A stretch of 28,826 nucleotides of DNA from a virus. Location: positions 1-28,826 of IMG/VR virus record IMGVR_UViG_3300021479_000171. The stretch is one strand, 5' to 3'. Numbering within the stretch: position 1 is the first letter of the stretch; every line of letters begins with the position of its first letter. Positions 5,667 to 14,008 of this stretch are shown in pieces. The notes beneath the pieces are model-generated. The model saw only the letters and a list, made by a program, of their open reading frames with translations, did no database searches and had not been told where the DNA came from. The position numbers and the translations under genes are program-made.

Positions 5667-8048
5667 GTGGGCGGAACTGTCAGCGGAATCATGCAGAAAG
5701 TTACCTCGATGTTCAAGGGGGGTAGCGATTCGCTTGTCCGCGACAAACAGGAAAGGCAGGACAAGCGCAGTATCATGCCGTCCTATCCGTGGGGACGGCC
5801 CATTGAGGAACGAATCAAATGGATGCTCGACCAGCGCTACTGGCAGCTCCAGTACGAGAAGCTGCAACTCCACCGGAAATGGTTCAGGAATCACCTGTTC
5901 TTTACTGGCTACCATGATTCCGTTCTATCGGACATCGGGTTTTCCTTCGATTCGATTGGCGTCAATTCCGCTGAGTATGGGTTTGCTTCGAATTACTACA
6001 GGAGCTATATCCGCTATGGCGCAGCCATGTACGTGCAGACGGCCCCAGAGTTTATTGCTCAACCGACCAGCCCTGATGCGGAATCTCAGGGCATTGCAGC
6101 GGCGGCTAGGGCTTCACTGGACATACAGAAAGAAAATATTGGCTATGATGCAATTCGGGCGCGCGAGGCAACTAACCTTCGTCTCTTTGGAAACTCCTTC
6201 CGGTACAACTATTATTCCGTTGATCCAAGATACGGTTTCGTTACCCAGCCCGTCTACGAAGATGTCGAAGTGCAAATCAGCGAAGGCAGTTGGCAATGCC
6301 CGGTCTGTCAGTTGCAGGGCGAAGGGCAAGCGCAAGTCTGTCCCGCTTGCGGCCCCGATGCTCCCGCACCACCTATAAATACTCCACCACAAACGGCGCA
6401 AGTTCCGCAGATGAAAGGAAAAGTAGCCTATCCCAAGGGACAGGAAATCTGCGAAGTGGTATGGCCGTTCGAGGCTTATGTACGTTCGAGCGTCAAGACA
6501 CTAAGAGAAGCGCCGGAATTTCTGCGTGTGCGGATGGTCGATTCTGTAGCTCTACATGCCAATTTCCCGAAGGCCAAGTTCGGCGGAATGCAGTCGGCGG
6601 GAGAGGGCGTGAACGTCAGCGAGGACATCGGGCTTGTCTACCAGGAAGCCATTCCTGATTTGCCGAGCGACCCGACGCAATATCCGGGCTGGTATGAAAG
6701 AGCGGTAGCACAGCAGAAAAAGATTCTGATTCAGGGCTGGATTCGGCCTAGCCAGTACTTCTTTGACGATGAGATGCGGAAATTGTTTCCGGTTGGAATG
6801 TACGCCGGGAAAGCCGATGACTGCCTGCTAGAAACGCGCAACGAGTCGATGGACGACCACTGGACGCATTTCAAGCACATCCACGTCGAGGGAAGATTCT
6901 GGGGCGACGGCGACGACGATTTGATTCCTCTACAGATGCAGTTCGATGAATGCGACCGCATGCTCATGCGGCACGTCGATTACAACACCATGCCGCTACT
7001 CTTGGCCGACACGCAGAAAATCGACAAGAACAATATCATCCGCGACGGCGGCTACATGATTGAGTGCAAGAACCTAGGCCAAAGAAATATCGACCAGGCC
7101 GTGAAATGGCACCCCGGAGGGCAGATTTCCTCAGACGTTTGGCAGTGGAAGAACACCCGCTTACAGGATATGACCTTCCATTCAGGGGTTTCTCCCGCCG
7201 CTATCGGCCAGCATGAAACCGGAATTAACACTTTCGGAGGCCAACAGACGGCAGCCGCGCAAGCGCAAGGGATGCTTGCCCCTTTGCAGCTCATGTACAA
7301 GGAAGAAAACGAACTGTGGGCCATGCAGATGACGAAACTGGCCGCAGAAAACTGGCTCGATGACCGCGTGCAAGCCACGATGGGCCAGAATGGCCAATGG
7401 GAATTCAAGATGCTACGCGGCGAGATGCTAAAACTCGACGGTATCCGGTGGGTGGCTAGAATCGTTCCGCTCGACCCCTCGAAGCAGCAGAATCTCGTTC
7501 AGGCCATTTCAGCCGGAGCGTTCAATCCGCAACTGCCGCAAGCCGTCCAGAACAAGGTTTTGGAACTCTACCAGCTCTCGCCTGACCTTAGCCCGAACTC
7601 GCGGGACTCGAAAGTGCAGACCAAAGAGATTCAGGGAGCAAAAGCTACGGGCCAATTCCCCGACCCCATGCTTGCCCGCGACAATGACCCTGTGCATATC
7701 CAGACGCTCACGGACTGGATGAAGTCGGACGATTGGGACGACCAACCGCCGCAAGTGAAGGCCGGAGCGCAAGACCATCTGCACAAACATCTGCTGAATA
7801 TGCAGAAGATGGCGCAGATTCAAGGGGCTATTCAGGGAGCGGGACAGGAAGCCGGAGGTACGCCACAGCAAGGCGGGAAACCCGCCGAACAGACTTCTCC
7901 ACAGCAGCGGCAGGTTGCCGGACAGCAAAAAGGCAATGCCATGAAACCCCATCAGCCGCAGCCATCAGGAGGCAACCAACACCATACTGGCCCTCGCGGA
8001 CAGTCTCACTCCGCGCAGCAAAGAAGGCGCAACGGACGCAACGGATGA
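5667..8048 (+). CDS. Portal protein with an internal zinc ribbon
   Basis: A 793-residue protein placed between terminase and scaffold/capsid genes; this position, the length and the content (WMLDQRYWQLQYEKLQ near the N-terminus, long helical C-terminal half) fit the dodecameric portal through which DNA enters and leaves the head. Cys211, Cys214, Cys225 and Cys228 (CPVC, then CPAC) form a zinc ribbon in the middle domain, an extra module. The last 130 residues are rich in Gln, Gly and His (QGAIQGAGQEAGGTPQQGG and onward) and probably flexible. The start is a GTG immediately after the previous stop; it has only a weak ribosome site (GTGGAGAAA, 5652-5660). Assignment is by context and architecture. 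Confidence 0.85.
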   Translation: MGGTVSGIMQKVTSMFKGGSDSLVRDKQERQDKRSIMPSYPWGRPIEERIKWMLDQRYWQLQYEKLQLHRKWFRNHLFFTGYHDSVLSDIGFSFDSIGVNSAEYGFASNYYRSYIRYGAAMYVQTAPEFIAQPTSPDAESQGIAAAARASLDIQKENIGYDAIRAREATNLRLFGNSFRYNYYSVDPRYGFVTQPVYEDVEVQISEGSWQCPVCQLQGEGQAQVCPACGPDAPAPPINTPPQTAQVPQMKGKVAYPKGQEICEVVWPFEAYVRSSVKTLREAPEFLRVRMVDSVALHANFPKAKFGGMQSAGEGVNVSEDIGLVYQEAIPDLPSDPTQYPGWYERAVAQQKKILIQGWIRPSQYFFDDEMRKLFPVGMYAGKADDCLLETRNESMDDHWTHFKHIHVEGRFWGDGDDDLIPLQMQFDECDRMLMRHVDYNTMPLLLADTQKIDKNNIIRDGGYMIECKNLGQRNIDQAVKWHPGGQISSDVWQWKNTRLQDMTFHSGVSPAAIGQHETGINTFGGQQTAAAQAQGMLAPLQLMYKEENELWAMQMTKLAAENWLDDRVQATMGQNGQWEFKMLRGEMLKLDGIRWVARIVPLDPSKQQNLVQAISAGAFNPQLPQAVQNKVLELYQLSPDLSPNSRDSKVQTKEIQGAKATGQFPDPMLARDNDPVHIQTLTDWMKSDDWDDQPPQVKAGAQDHLHKHLLNMQKMAQIQGAIQGAGQEAGGTPQQGGKPAEQTSPQQRQVAGQQKGNAMKPHQPQPSGGNQHHTGPRGQSHSAQQRRRNGRNG

Positions 8049-8055
8049 AATTGTC

Positions 8056-8084
8056 TTGACTATCGCTTGTTTGTAGTCTACAAG
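8056..8084 (+). promoter_or_regulatory. Promoter before the scaffold and capsid genes
   Basis: In the 43-base gap after the portal gene, TTGACT (8056-8061) is followed after 17 bases by TACAAG (8079-8084), a four-of-six -10 box. The -35 region carries the same TCTTGACT string as the promoter at 1203. An extra promoter here would raise expression of scaffold and major capsid protein, which are needed in large amounts. The -10 is weak, which would suit an activated or repressed promoter. Confidence 0.4.
8071..8083. promoter_or_regulatory. Operator-like palindrome TTGTAGTCTACAA
   Basis: A perfect palindrome with six-base arms around a central T, lying between the -35 box and the ribosome site (AAGGAA, 8082-8087) of the gene at 8092. 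Its half-sites TTGTA/TACAA are the same as in the palindrome at 1227-1238, but the central spacing is three bases instead of two. It may be bound by the ribbon-helix-helix protein encoded at 1240. Confidence 0.4.
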
Positions 8085-8091
8085 GAACAGC

Positions 8092-8979
8092 ATGGCTGAA
8101 GGTAGCTTGAGTTTTACCGAACTAGAGGTTGCAGCAAATCAGGCGGCTCCCGCTACTCCGTCTGACGCAGCCGCAGCAACGCCCGCAGAAGCAACCGCAG
8201 CGGAAACGAAACCTCAGTTCACGGAAGCCGACGTAGAGGCGTATAAATCACTGGTCGATATGGGCATCACTCCGGCTACCGCAGCGGAGTTCAAGGCCGC
8301 GAAAACGGCACTTGATAACCTGCCCGCACTTCTCGAAAATAATCCCGACCTGTTGCTGGATGAAATCGAGAAGAACAATCCGGCGTTGCACAAGCAATTG
8401 CTGGAGAGAATATCCGACCGCTGGTTTAACCGTCTCCCCGCCGAAGTCCGCAATGGCAGCGCGAACGGCAGTTCGAGCAGAACTGCTGATTCGGCACCCG
8501 CACCTGACCCGCGACTGACCGCAATCGAGGCCAAACTGGACAGATTCATTCAGAAAGAGAATCAGGAAGAATCCGCACGCAAGCAGACGGCAATCTCAGA
8601 AGGCTATAAGGTTTCCGTCGATAACTTGCTCGGGAAGCTCCCTGAATCTGTTTCACAGAAGGATAGAGACTATATCCGCCTGAAAACGAATGAAATGCTC
8701 TGGGGTGATGCAAAGGCCCGTGACCGGATAGCCGCTGGAGTCTATGTGGATGTGCCGACCTACTTCTCGAAGGCTTCCGGCCTCGTTACTGCTGAAACCA
8801 AAGCCGCATCGAATGCCGAGCATACCCGCCGCTCCACAGTGGAAGCGAACGGCGTAAAAGAGATTCCCGCCGCCGCCGATAACGTAAATGGCAGCGCGTC
8901 CTCGCGTCAAGAGGGCCACGGGCACGACCCCATCTGGGGCAATATCTCCGACTCAGAACTGAAATCGGCATACAAATAG
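8092..8979 (+). CDS. Putative scaffolding protein
   Basis: A 295-residue acidic, Ala/Glu/Pro-rich protein. It begins with a low-complexity segment (ANQAAPATPSDAAAATPAEA) and has helical stretches (ADVEAYKSLVDMGITPATAA, LENNPDLLLDEIEKNN, RLTAIEAKLDRFIQKENQE). It ends with a short Gly/His-rich and charged tail. Position directly between portal and major capsid protein, acidic bias and predicted helices match phage scaffolding proteins, which template prohead assembly and are then lost. There is no sequence motif that proves it. Start ATG 8092 has a good ribosome site (AAGGAA) and its own promoter candidate. Confidence 0.65.
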   Translation: MAEGSLSFTELEVAANQAAPATPSDAAAATPAEATAAETKPQFTEADVEAYKSLVDMGITPATAAEFKAAKTALDNLPALLENNPDLLLDEIEKNNPALHKQLLERISDRWFNRLPAEVRNGSANGSSSRTADSAPAPDPRLTAIEAKLDRFIQKENQEESARKQTAISEGYKVSVDNLLGKLPESVSQKDRDYIRLKTNEMLWGDAKARDRIAAGVYVDVPTYFSKASGLVTAETKAASNAEHTRRSTVEANGVKEIPAAADNVNGSASSRQEGHGHDPIWGNISDSELKSAYK

Positions 8980-8997
8980 CGGCCTTAGCAGGCTCAA

Positions 8998-10290
8998 GTG
9001 GCACAATTCGATTTGTCCGCAGCAGACCCGATTTTCAAGGTCGTTTTCAATCCTCGCGTAGAAAAACAGTTCAACACCGCCGCCGTCCTTTGGAACGACG
9101 TGTTCGAAGGCGCGGGCACCATGATTTCAAACCGTGGCCTCGAAATCCCTGTCCACATGGCAGGAAACGGCCAGCACGCATGGTACGGCGATGGCGGAGC
9201 GCTTCCGGCTGGCGACTCCCAGCGCGTAAACCGTGCCATTGTGGGCTTCTATAGCTACGTCAAGCCTATCCAGTTTACCGGGGCGGCACTCGACGCAGGC
9301 GGGGGCGGAGACGCCACCAACTATGTGAAATCTCTTGCCTTCAACGTCCGCAACGGCGTCGTGGATGCCATCAAGGAACTGAACTGGTATTCCTTCCTCG
9401 ACGGTTCTGGTACCCTTGCTAAAGTTGGCGCTGGCGTCACGCTCTCAACGGTTGCCAATACCACCGTGGACGTTACGGGGCTTGGTGACGGGGCACGGTA
9501 TCTCCGGCCCGGCCTGACCGTGGATTTCCTCACAGGCACGGTCAACACCGTCAAGGGCACGGCAACCATCGTGTCCGTCTCGAACCTTCTTGGCGTAGCT
9601 GGCACTACAAACCTGACCGCTGCTGGCGGCAACGTTACCATCGTAGTCGGCCCGGCTTCTGCGGCTGGCGTGCTGGTATCCGGCGACGCCATTATCTCTT
9701 CCGGTTCTTTCAACAAGGCAATGGCAGGCCTCAAGGTCATCATCGACAACGGCACGTTCGCGGCCAACTTCCAGAACATCAACCGGGCAGCCAATCCGCA
9801 GTACAACGCCAATGTGATTACTCTTGCCGGGACGCCAGCCCTGACCCGCGACTTCCTGCGGCGCGGCATCTGGACTATTCAGCAGGTTCGCGGCGCGGTT
9901 GACCTCTCGAAGCTCCGCATCTGGAGCCACGGCGCACAACTCCACGCCTATGCCGACATGGGCTGGACGCTGAAGCAGTTCAACGGCACGGCCATGAAGA
10001 TGGACTTGGGCTATACCGCCTATGAGTTTGAAGGCATTCCCTGGGTCATCGACACCGACGCTCCCCGCGACACGCTGTACTTCGTGAACAAGGAATCCTT
10101 GCTCAAGGTCACGGCGCGGAAACTCAGCTTTGATGACCGGACAGGTTCGATTCTGAACCGCGTGCCGACTACCACGGGCGGCTACAACGATGCATTTGTG
10201 GCCTATCTGGAGTTCCGTGGAAACCTAGGAGCCTATTTCCCGAACGCCAACACCGCAGTCGTTGGCTTGAGCGTTCCTGCTGGCTACTAA
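8998..10290 (+). CDS. Major capsid protein
   Basis: A 430-residue protein after the scaffold. The N-terminal part (PIFKVVFNPRVEKQFNTAA, then MISNRGLEIPVHM) and C-terminal part (LRIWSHGAQLHAYADMGWTL, VPTTTGGYNDAFVAYLEFRG) look like an HK97-fold capsid subunit of the kind found in soil phages. A beta-rich insertion at roughly residues 140-245 (ARYLRPGLTVDFLTG ... VKGTATIVSVS ... VTIVVGPASAAG) is probably a surface domain. The start is GTG at 8998, 18 bases after the scaffold stop, with only a weak ribosome site (AGCAGG). This is a confident call by position and size, without a database check. Confidence 0.85.
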   Translation: MAQFDLSAADPIFKVVFNPRVEKQFNTAAVLWNDVFEGAGTMISNRGLEIPVHMAGNGQHAWYGDGGALPAGDSQRVNRAIVGFYSYVKPIQFTGAALDAGGGGDATNYVKSLAFNVRNGVVDAIKELNWYSFLDGSGTLAKVGAGVTLSTVANTTVDVTGLGDGARYLRPGLTVDFLTGTVNTVKGTATIVSVSNLLGVAGTTNLTAAGGNVTIVVGPASAAGVLVSGDAIISSGSFNKAMAGLKVIIDNGTFAANFQNINRAANPQYNANVITLAGTPALTRDFLRRGIWTIQQVRGAVDLSKLRIWSHGAQLHAYADMGWTLKQFNGTAMKMDLGYTAYEFEGIPWVIDTDAPRDTLYFVNKESLLKVTARKLSFDDRTGSILNRVPTTTGGYNDAFVAYLEFRGNLGAYFPNANTAVVGLSVPAGY

Positions 10291-10292
10291 AA

Positions 10293-10469
10293 ATGGCTAA
10301 GTGCAACAAGGACATTTACGGTGCTGATCCTGACGGCGGAGCGAAAGACGCAGCGGCAGATGCGCTCCGCCGCATGGGGTCACTTAGCGTCACGGACAAG
10401 GCTGCGGAATCGGATGGCCCTGATGTGTCCGACACAAGAGACATGGTGAAAGACCGGGCAAAGCCCTAA
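10293..10469 (+). CDS. Small acidic protein after the capsid gene
   Basis: A 58-residue acidic protein (MAKCNKDIYGADPDGGAKDA, then ADALRRMGSLSVTDKAAES and so on, ending DMVKDRAKP) that starts two bases after the capsid stop. No clear ribosome site exists, so translation probably depends on re-initiation after the capsid gene. No family recognised. The continuous open frame between two well-supported genes with tight spacing supports it. Confidence 0.5.
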   Translation: MAKCNKDIYGADPDGGAKDAAADALRRMGSLSVTDKAAESDGPDVSDTRDMVKDRAKP

Positions 10470-10481
10470 AGGAGAATGGCA

Positions 10482-10664
10482 ATGGGGAAAGTGAATACCA
10501 GCGGCGACGGGACTTCGATTACGGGGCAGGTTCCTGAACTTGGCGGGCAGGCTTCCAAAGCCTTGAAACAGGCGATGGATGACCTGGACGATTCGTTCAG
10601 CAACACCATCAACGGCGGGCTCAAATCCGACGACGTGGAGTACAACCCGGAAGAAGGGAAGTAA
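10482..10664 (+). CDS. Small acidic head-region protein
   Basis: A 60-residue protein. The ATG at 10482 is preferred over the in-frame ATG at 10476 because the ribosome site AAGGAG (10469-10474) then lies seven bases away rather than one. The product starts MGKVNTSGDGTSITGQVPEL, has an amphipathic helix (SKALKQAMDDLDDSFSNTI) and ends acidic (SDDVEYNPEEGK). It could be a minor head or decoration protein by position only. Confidence 0.55.
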   Translation: MGKVNTSGDGTSITGQVPELGGQASKALKQAMDDLDDSFSNTINGGLKSDDVEYNPEEGK

Positions 10665-10667
10665 CGG

Positions 10668-11012
10668 ATGGCTCTGACAATCATTCCGAAATACAAATGG
10701 GCTTGGGGCGCGTCCGAGTTCTTCGCCATCGTGGAAGTGGACGGCGATGCCAGCTATCCAACTGGCGGATATGCGCTTCCTGCCTCGACTTTCTTTTTCA
10801 ACACTTACGCGGCTACTTCCGATTTCCAGTTACAGATTCCTCCGGTGTTCGGCCCGGTTGGTATCTGGGCAGATGGGCAAGTAGCAACTTACTCTATAAT
10901 TTTCAGTGCCACTGGGAATCTTGGCTTCGCCGTCAGTTCTACAGGACTTGAAGTGGCCAACACCACCAACGTCACGGCGGTCAAGACGCTTATCTGCGCT
11001 TTTGGACACTAA
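10668..11012 (+). CDS. Hypothetical head protein, beta-rich
   Basis: A 114-residue beta-rich protein (WAWGASEFFAIVEVDGDASY, PTGGYALPASTFFF, then VATYSIIFSATGNLGFAVSS). A Y-P-x-GG-Y motif followed by alternating strands is reminiscent of small phage structural proteins encoded after the capsid gene, possibly decoration proteins. Start is ATG 10668, three bases after the previous stop. Function is inferred from position only. Confidence 0.6.
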   Translation: MALTIIPKYKWAWGASEFFAIVEVDGDASYPTGGYALPASTFFFNTYAATSDFQLQIPPVFGPVGIWADGQVATYSIIFSATGNLGFAVSSTGLEVANTTNVTAVKTLICAFGH

Positions 11013-11015
11013 CGG

Positions 11016-11471
11016 ATGCCTGCAAACAGCCCATCCATAACGAGCTTCACTCTGCGCCTTGGCGTGGATGAATGGCTATACAGTAACGTTCAGGCGACAG
11101 GCGCTCAAGCGCCGTTCGGAATTATTCCGCAGTCCTCCAACTACCGTGGTATCTTGCTTGTACAGATTGTGCCTATTCCCGTTGCTGGAACGCTGACTTC
11201 CGTAGTGGGCCAGCTAGAAGCAGCGATTGTTCCAGAAGGGATTCCGGCATTCACTCCAGTATTCGGCATTTTCAATAAGCTCACTCCGGTAAGTGGCGCA
11301 GCAGCGGGGTTATCACCTTATTCAGGAATTGCTTTTGAAGCCACGACCAACAACATTCCCATTGCACTCGATGTTTCAGGATTGGGTGGTAACGGGAAAA
11401 TGCGGCTGAATTTTTTGACGGTAACGCTTGGCACGGCAACAGGCTTCAACGTTTTTGCTCGGATTGGTTAA
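11016..11471 (+). CDS. Hypothetical head protein, beta-rich
   Basis: A 151-residue protein rich in Gly, Ala, Thr and Ile with alternating hydrophobic strands (SITSFTLRLGVDEWLYSNV, YRGILLVQIVPIPVAGTLTS, KMRLNFLTVTLGTATGFNVF). No signal peptide and no catalytic motif. A small capsid-associated or decoration role fits the location, but I do not recognise the family. Confidence 0.6.
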   Translation: MPANSPSITSFTLRLGVDEWLYSNVQATGAQAPFGIIPQSSNYRGILLVQIVPIPVAGTLTSVVGQLEAAIVPEGIPAFTPVFGIFNKLTPVSGAAAGLSPYSGIAFEATTNNIPIALDVSGLGGNGKMRLNFLTVTLGTATGFNVFARIG

Positions 11472-11483
11472 AAGGAGAATCAG

Positions 11484-11723
11484 ATGGCGACTTTGGTTGC
11501 AACAAGGCTAGTTTGCACGAACCTCGTCAGCGCCAGCGGCGCTTGCCGCTTGCAGGTCTGGACAGGCACGCTTCCTAATCAGTCCATTCTTGTGGACATG
11601 GAACTGACGGCGGCACAGAACGCGGCTCTCTCAACGGCGCTAGCTGCTGCTGCTGGCACGACCACGAACTTTGACTTCGCGGCTGCCGAATCGCCGCTCC
11701 AAGGTTTGTACCAGGTCGCCTGA
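11484..11723 (+). CDS. Small hypothetical head-region protein
   Basis: A 79-residue protein with a very good ribosome site (AAAGGAG, 11471-11477) and ATG at 11484. The sequence is Ala/Thr/Leu-rich (MATLVATRLVCTNLVSASGA, then LTAAQNAALSTALAAAAGTT) with two Cys. Its stop overlaps the next start (TGATG, 11721-11725). Unknown function. Confidence 0.6.
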   Translation: MATLVATRLVCTNLVSASGACRLQVWTGTLPNQSILVDMELTAAQNAALSTALAAAAGTTTNFDFAAAESPLQGLYQVA

Positions 11724-12097
11724 TGGCCGCGCTTCCTGAGTCTTGGAAGCTCAAGCCAGAAAAGCGTCCTGATGGGAAGCTCGACCTCATTGGCAAAGAC
11801 GTGACGGGGAAGGACTATGTAGCCCGCACGACCGAAGGGCCGGGAGTCACGGAGCGGGATTTGCAGATTCTTTCCGTGGGCAACCGCGAGACGAGTTCAG
11901 CGGCGGAGCTTGTGAAGTTCTACCAGAAGGAACGCGAGGATTACAACAAGCGGCAGGCGGATTCGATGACCGATAGTTACATGGACGGAGCGGAGAGAGT
12001 AGTACGGGCCGGGTTGCACCTTAGCGAAAGCCGGGTAGGGTACAGCCGCTCTTACGCCGAAGCATGGGAAAGGGTTTATGGCAACCAAAGTAATTAG
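11723..12097 (+). CDS. Hypothetical protein, charged and helical
   Basis: A 124-residue hydrophilic protein. The N-terminal third (WKLKPEKRPDGKLDLIGKDV) looks like two strands, and the rest is helical and charged (AAELVKFYQKEREDYNKRQA, SYAEAWERVYGNQ). It has no membrane segment or catalytic motif. It is coupled on both sides: it starts in the upstream stop and overlaps the next gene by 20 bases. Unknown role within the head gene cluster. Confidence 0.6.
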   Translation: MAALPESWKLKPEKRPDGKLDLIGKDVTGKDYVARTTEGPGVTERDLQILSVGNRETSSAAELVKFYQKEREDYNKRQADSMTDSYMDGAERVVRAGLHLSESRVGYSRSYAEAWERVYGNQSN

Positions 12098-12413
12098 CAC
12101 CACACCAGCGGCAGTTCCCGGCACGATGGCGACGTTTGCCGTCGATACCGACCTCGTTGCTCCTTACAAGTATCTCTGGAAGAAAGACGGAGCCTTCATC
12201 GCCGGAGCGCCCAGCGCCAAGACCTATACCACGCCCCCTATGCGGACGGAAGATATGCGAGCGAAGTTCAGCGTGGTAGTCTACGGGCAGGACAAGATGG
12301 AAGAATCGGACGGCATCGCCCTAAATGACAAGATTGCCGACACCGTGACAGTAGCCAATCAAGGGCCACCGAAACCAGCATGGATGCCATTTGAAGAGAA
12401 AGGAACAAAATAA
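12078..12413 (+). CDS. Single Ig-like domain protein
   Basis: A 111-residue protein, essentially one immunoglobulin-like domain: PGTMATFAVDTDLVAPYKYL, then WKKDGAFIAGAPSAKTYTTP, then MRAKFSVVVYGQDK. The pattern Y-x-W-x-K-(D/N)-G-x-x-I-x-G-A-x-S, then Y-T-T-P and F-S-V-V-V is typical of bacterial and phage Ig-like repeats. Such domains decorate heads and tails and are thought to help phages adhere to surfaces or carbohydrates. Here it is a stand-alone protein, so it must attach to another structural protein. Its stop codon overlaps the next start (TAATG, 12411-12415). Confidence 0.7.
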   Translation: MATKVISTTPAAVPGTMATFAVDTDLVAPYKYLWKKDGAFIAGAPSAKTYTTPPMRTEDMRAKFSVVVYGQDKMEESDGIALNDKIADTVTVANQGPPKPAWMPFEEKGTK

Positions 12414-13030
12414 TGCCGTGGGCAATTTGGAGTCCAGAAGATTTTCCGAAGCGAGGCGACCAGGGATTTTTGGTCGATTACGTACAAGCCTACCGCATTC
12501 AGGTTCCGCTATCTGCCGGAGCTTGGACGGCGCTTGACCCTGATGGTTTTTACAAGGACACCTACGTTACAAGTTGGGTGGACAAGGAAGCCGACCAGAA
12601 AGAAATTACCATCTCAGCCCGTGAACTGGCCACGCGCATCTGCCGCGATAAGGGCATGGAATTCAACGGAACGTTCTATCCCGTGGGCTTGATGTTCTGC
12701 AACAGCGACCACACTTCGGAAAAAGAGATGGAAACACTGGCTGCCGAAGGCAAGAAACGCAATCTCGTTTTCAGAAAGAAAGTGGTAGAAGCCTTTGAGT
12801 TGCAGTTCCGCGTGAAGATGCAAGGCGGCCCTGGGCGCTGGAGCCCGACGACCTACGAGCAGGAATGCTATGACATCCTCGGAATGACACGACCTGAGGT
12901 GGTGAACCGTCCCGCCGCGCAGGTTCCGGCAAATATCCAGATTATCCAGCCCGACCCGGCGCAGATTTCTCAGCTTGTCGCTGCGGAAGTCGAGAAGCGC
13001 ATGGCGGAACTGACGGCACCCAAGAGGTAA
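12413..13030 (+). CDS. Hypothetical structural-region protein
   Basis: A 205-residue protein with a mixed N-terminal domain (RIQVPLSAGAWTALDPDGFY) and a central region with two Cys (ATRICRDKGMEF, GLMFCNSDH). A charged helix (SEKEMETLAAEGKKRNLVF) and a Pro/Gln-rich C-terminal tail ending in a helix (QISQLVAAEVEKRMAELTAP) follow. The C-terminal helix could mediate oligomerisation. No family recognised; it sits just before the head-tail adaptor, so a connector or virion role is possible. Confidence 0.55.
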   Translation: MPWAIWSPEDFPKRGDQGFLVDYVQAYRIQVPLSAGAWTALDPDGFYKDTYVTSWVDKEADQKEITISARELATRICRDKGMEFNGTFYPVGLMFCNSDHTSEKEMETLAAEGKKRNLVFRKKVVEAFELQFRVKMQGGPGRWSPTTYEQECYDILGMTRPEVVNRPAAQVPANIQIIQPDPAQISQLVAAEVEKRMAELTAPKR

Positions 13031-13036
13031 CAGTGA

Positions 13037-14008
13037 GTGAATGCTCTTTCTCTTTGCCAGCGAGTGCAGCGGCGTAATCCGTCCTACGATATTTCCGAGT
13101 ATCTGGACGAAGTAAACGCCGCGTACAAAGAGACTTGGGATTATATCCTCCAGCTTGAGGACAGCTATTTCACCGACCAGAAAATCGTAACCGTTGCAGT
13201 GTCAGCGGTAGAGTTTGACTTCCTCGCCAATTTTAATGGAAATCTCAATACCGCTGTTTCGCTTCGAGCCTTTCAAATTGACCGCCTACGCATCCTTCAG
13301 CCGGGCGACACAAACTGGAGCAAGGGTCAGCCGCGTAGCTGGAATGACGATGACTTTCAGGCGCAGCAGCAAATCACTCCGCAGATAGCGGCCACTAGCG
13401 GGCCATACTATTACATTCTATTCAGCAAGTTCAGCGTGCTCTTTGCCCAGCCGCTGCCAGTAGGCACGCAGATTGAAGTGACCTACAGCTTCATTTTCAT
13501 GCCGCTAGCCATCGTGTTCAACGGCACAGTGTCGAGCGCCGGAACAGCAATCACGGGAGCAGGGACGAATTTCACGCAAGTAGTTCCCGCTGATTTTATT
13601 TCCGCCCTGCCCGGCAATGACCAGGACACCGACATCGGGATGGAACTGGTTTTCAATCAAGGTGCGAACAACCAAACGTTCCGGGTAAAAGCTATTGCCA
13701 GCGACACGGCTTTGACACTCTTGACCGCTCCAAACCCTGTAATCCCGGCGCTTACGAACTACAATCTTTGTTCCGTTCCTGATATTCCAGATGGGCATCA
13801 CAACGTCATTTCGACTATCGCCACGCGCAACTTCATGTCCACGCCGGGCAATGATTCGCGCTTCACGTCTTGGGCGGCGCTAGCCAAAACGGAGTTGGAC
13901 TCCATGCGCGATAGCATCATGGTTCGCCAGCGGCAGGAACCAGCAAGGGTACGCCCTTTCCCGCAAAGGCTTTTGCGCTACACCGTTTCTCCTAGCGGGT
14001 CACGCTAA
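13037..14008 (+). CDS. Putative head-tail adaptor with an inserted beta module
   Basis: A 323-residue protein starting with GTG at 13037. The N-terminal helices (LCQRVQRRNPSYDISEYLDE, then KETWDYILQLEDSYFT) and C-terminal helices (WAALAKTELDSMRDSIMVRQ) resemble the helical adaptor that joins portal and tail in short-tailed phages. Between them, at about residues 160-237, is a beta module (GTVSSAGTAITGAGTNFT ... FRVKAIASDTALTLLTA) that recurs in the next gene's product. It comes directly before the nozzle candidate with one shared base. Assignment is by position, layout and that pairing; a portal-proximal tail protein of another type is the main alternative. Confidence 0.65.
   Translation: MNALSLCQRVQRRNPSYDISEYLDEVNAAYKETWDYILQLEDSYFTDQKIVTVAVSAVEFDFLANFNGNLNTAVSLRAFQIDRLRILQPGDTNWSKGQPRSWNDDDFQAQQQITPQIAATSGPYYYILFSKFSVLFAQPLPVGTQIEVTYSFIFMPLAIVFNGTVSSAGTAITGAGTNFTQVVPADFISALPGNDQDTDIGMELVFNQGANNQTFRVKAIASDTALTLLTAPNPVIPALTNYNLCSVPDIPDGHHNVISTIATRNFMSTPGNDSRFTSWAALAKTELDSMRDSIMVRQRQEPARVRPFPQRLLRYTVSPSGSR

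Noticed and set aside
9321-9945. Long leftward frames inside the major capsid gene
   Set aside because: Antisense shadows of a highly expressed structural gene with biased codon use; no ribosome sites or domains.
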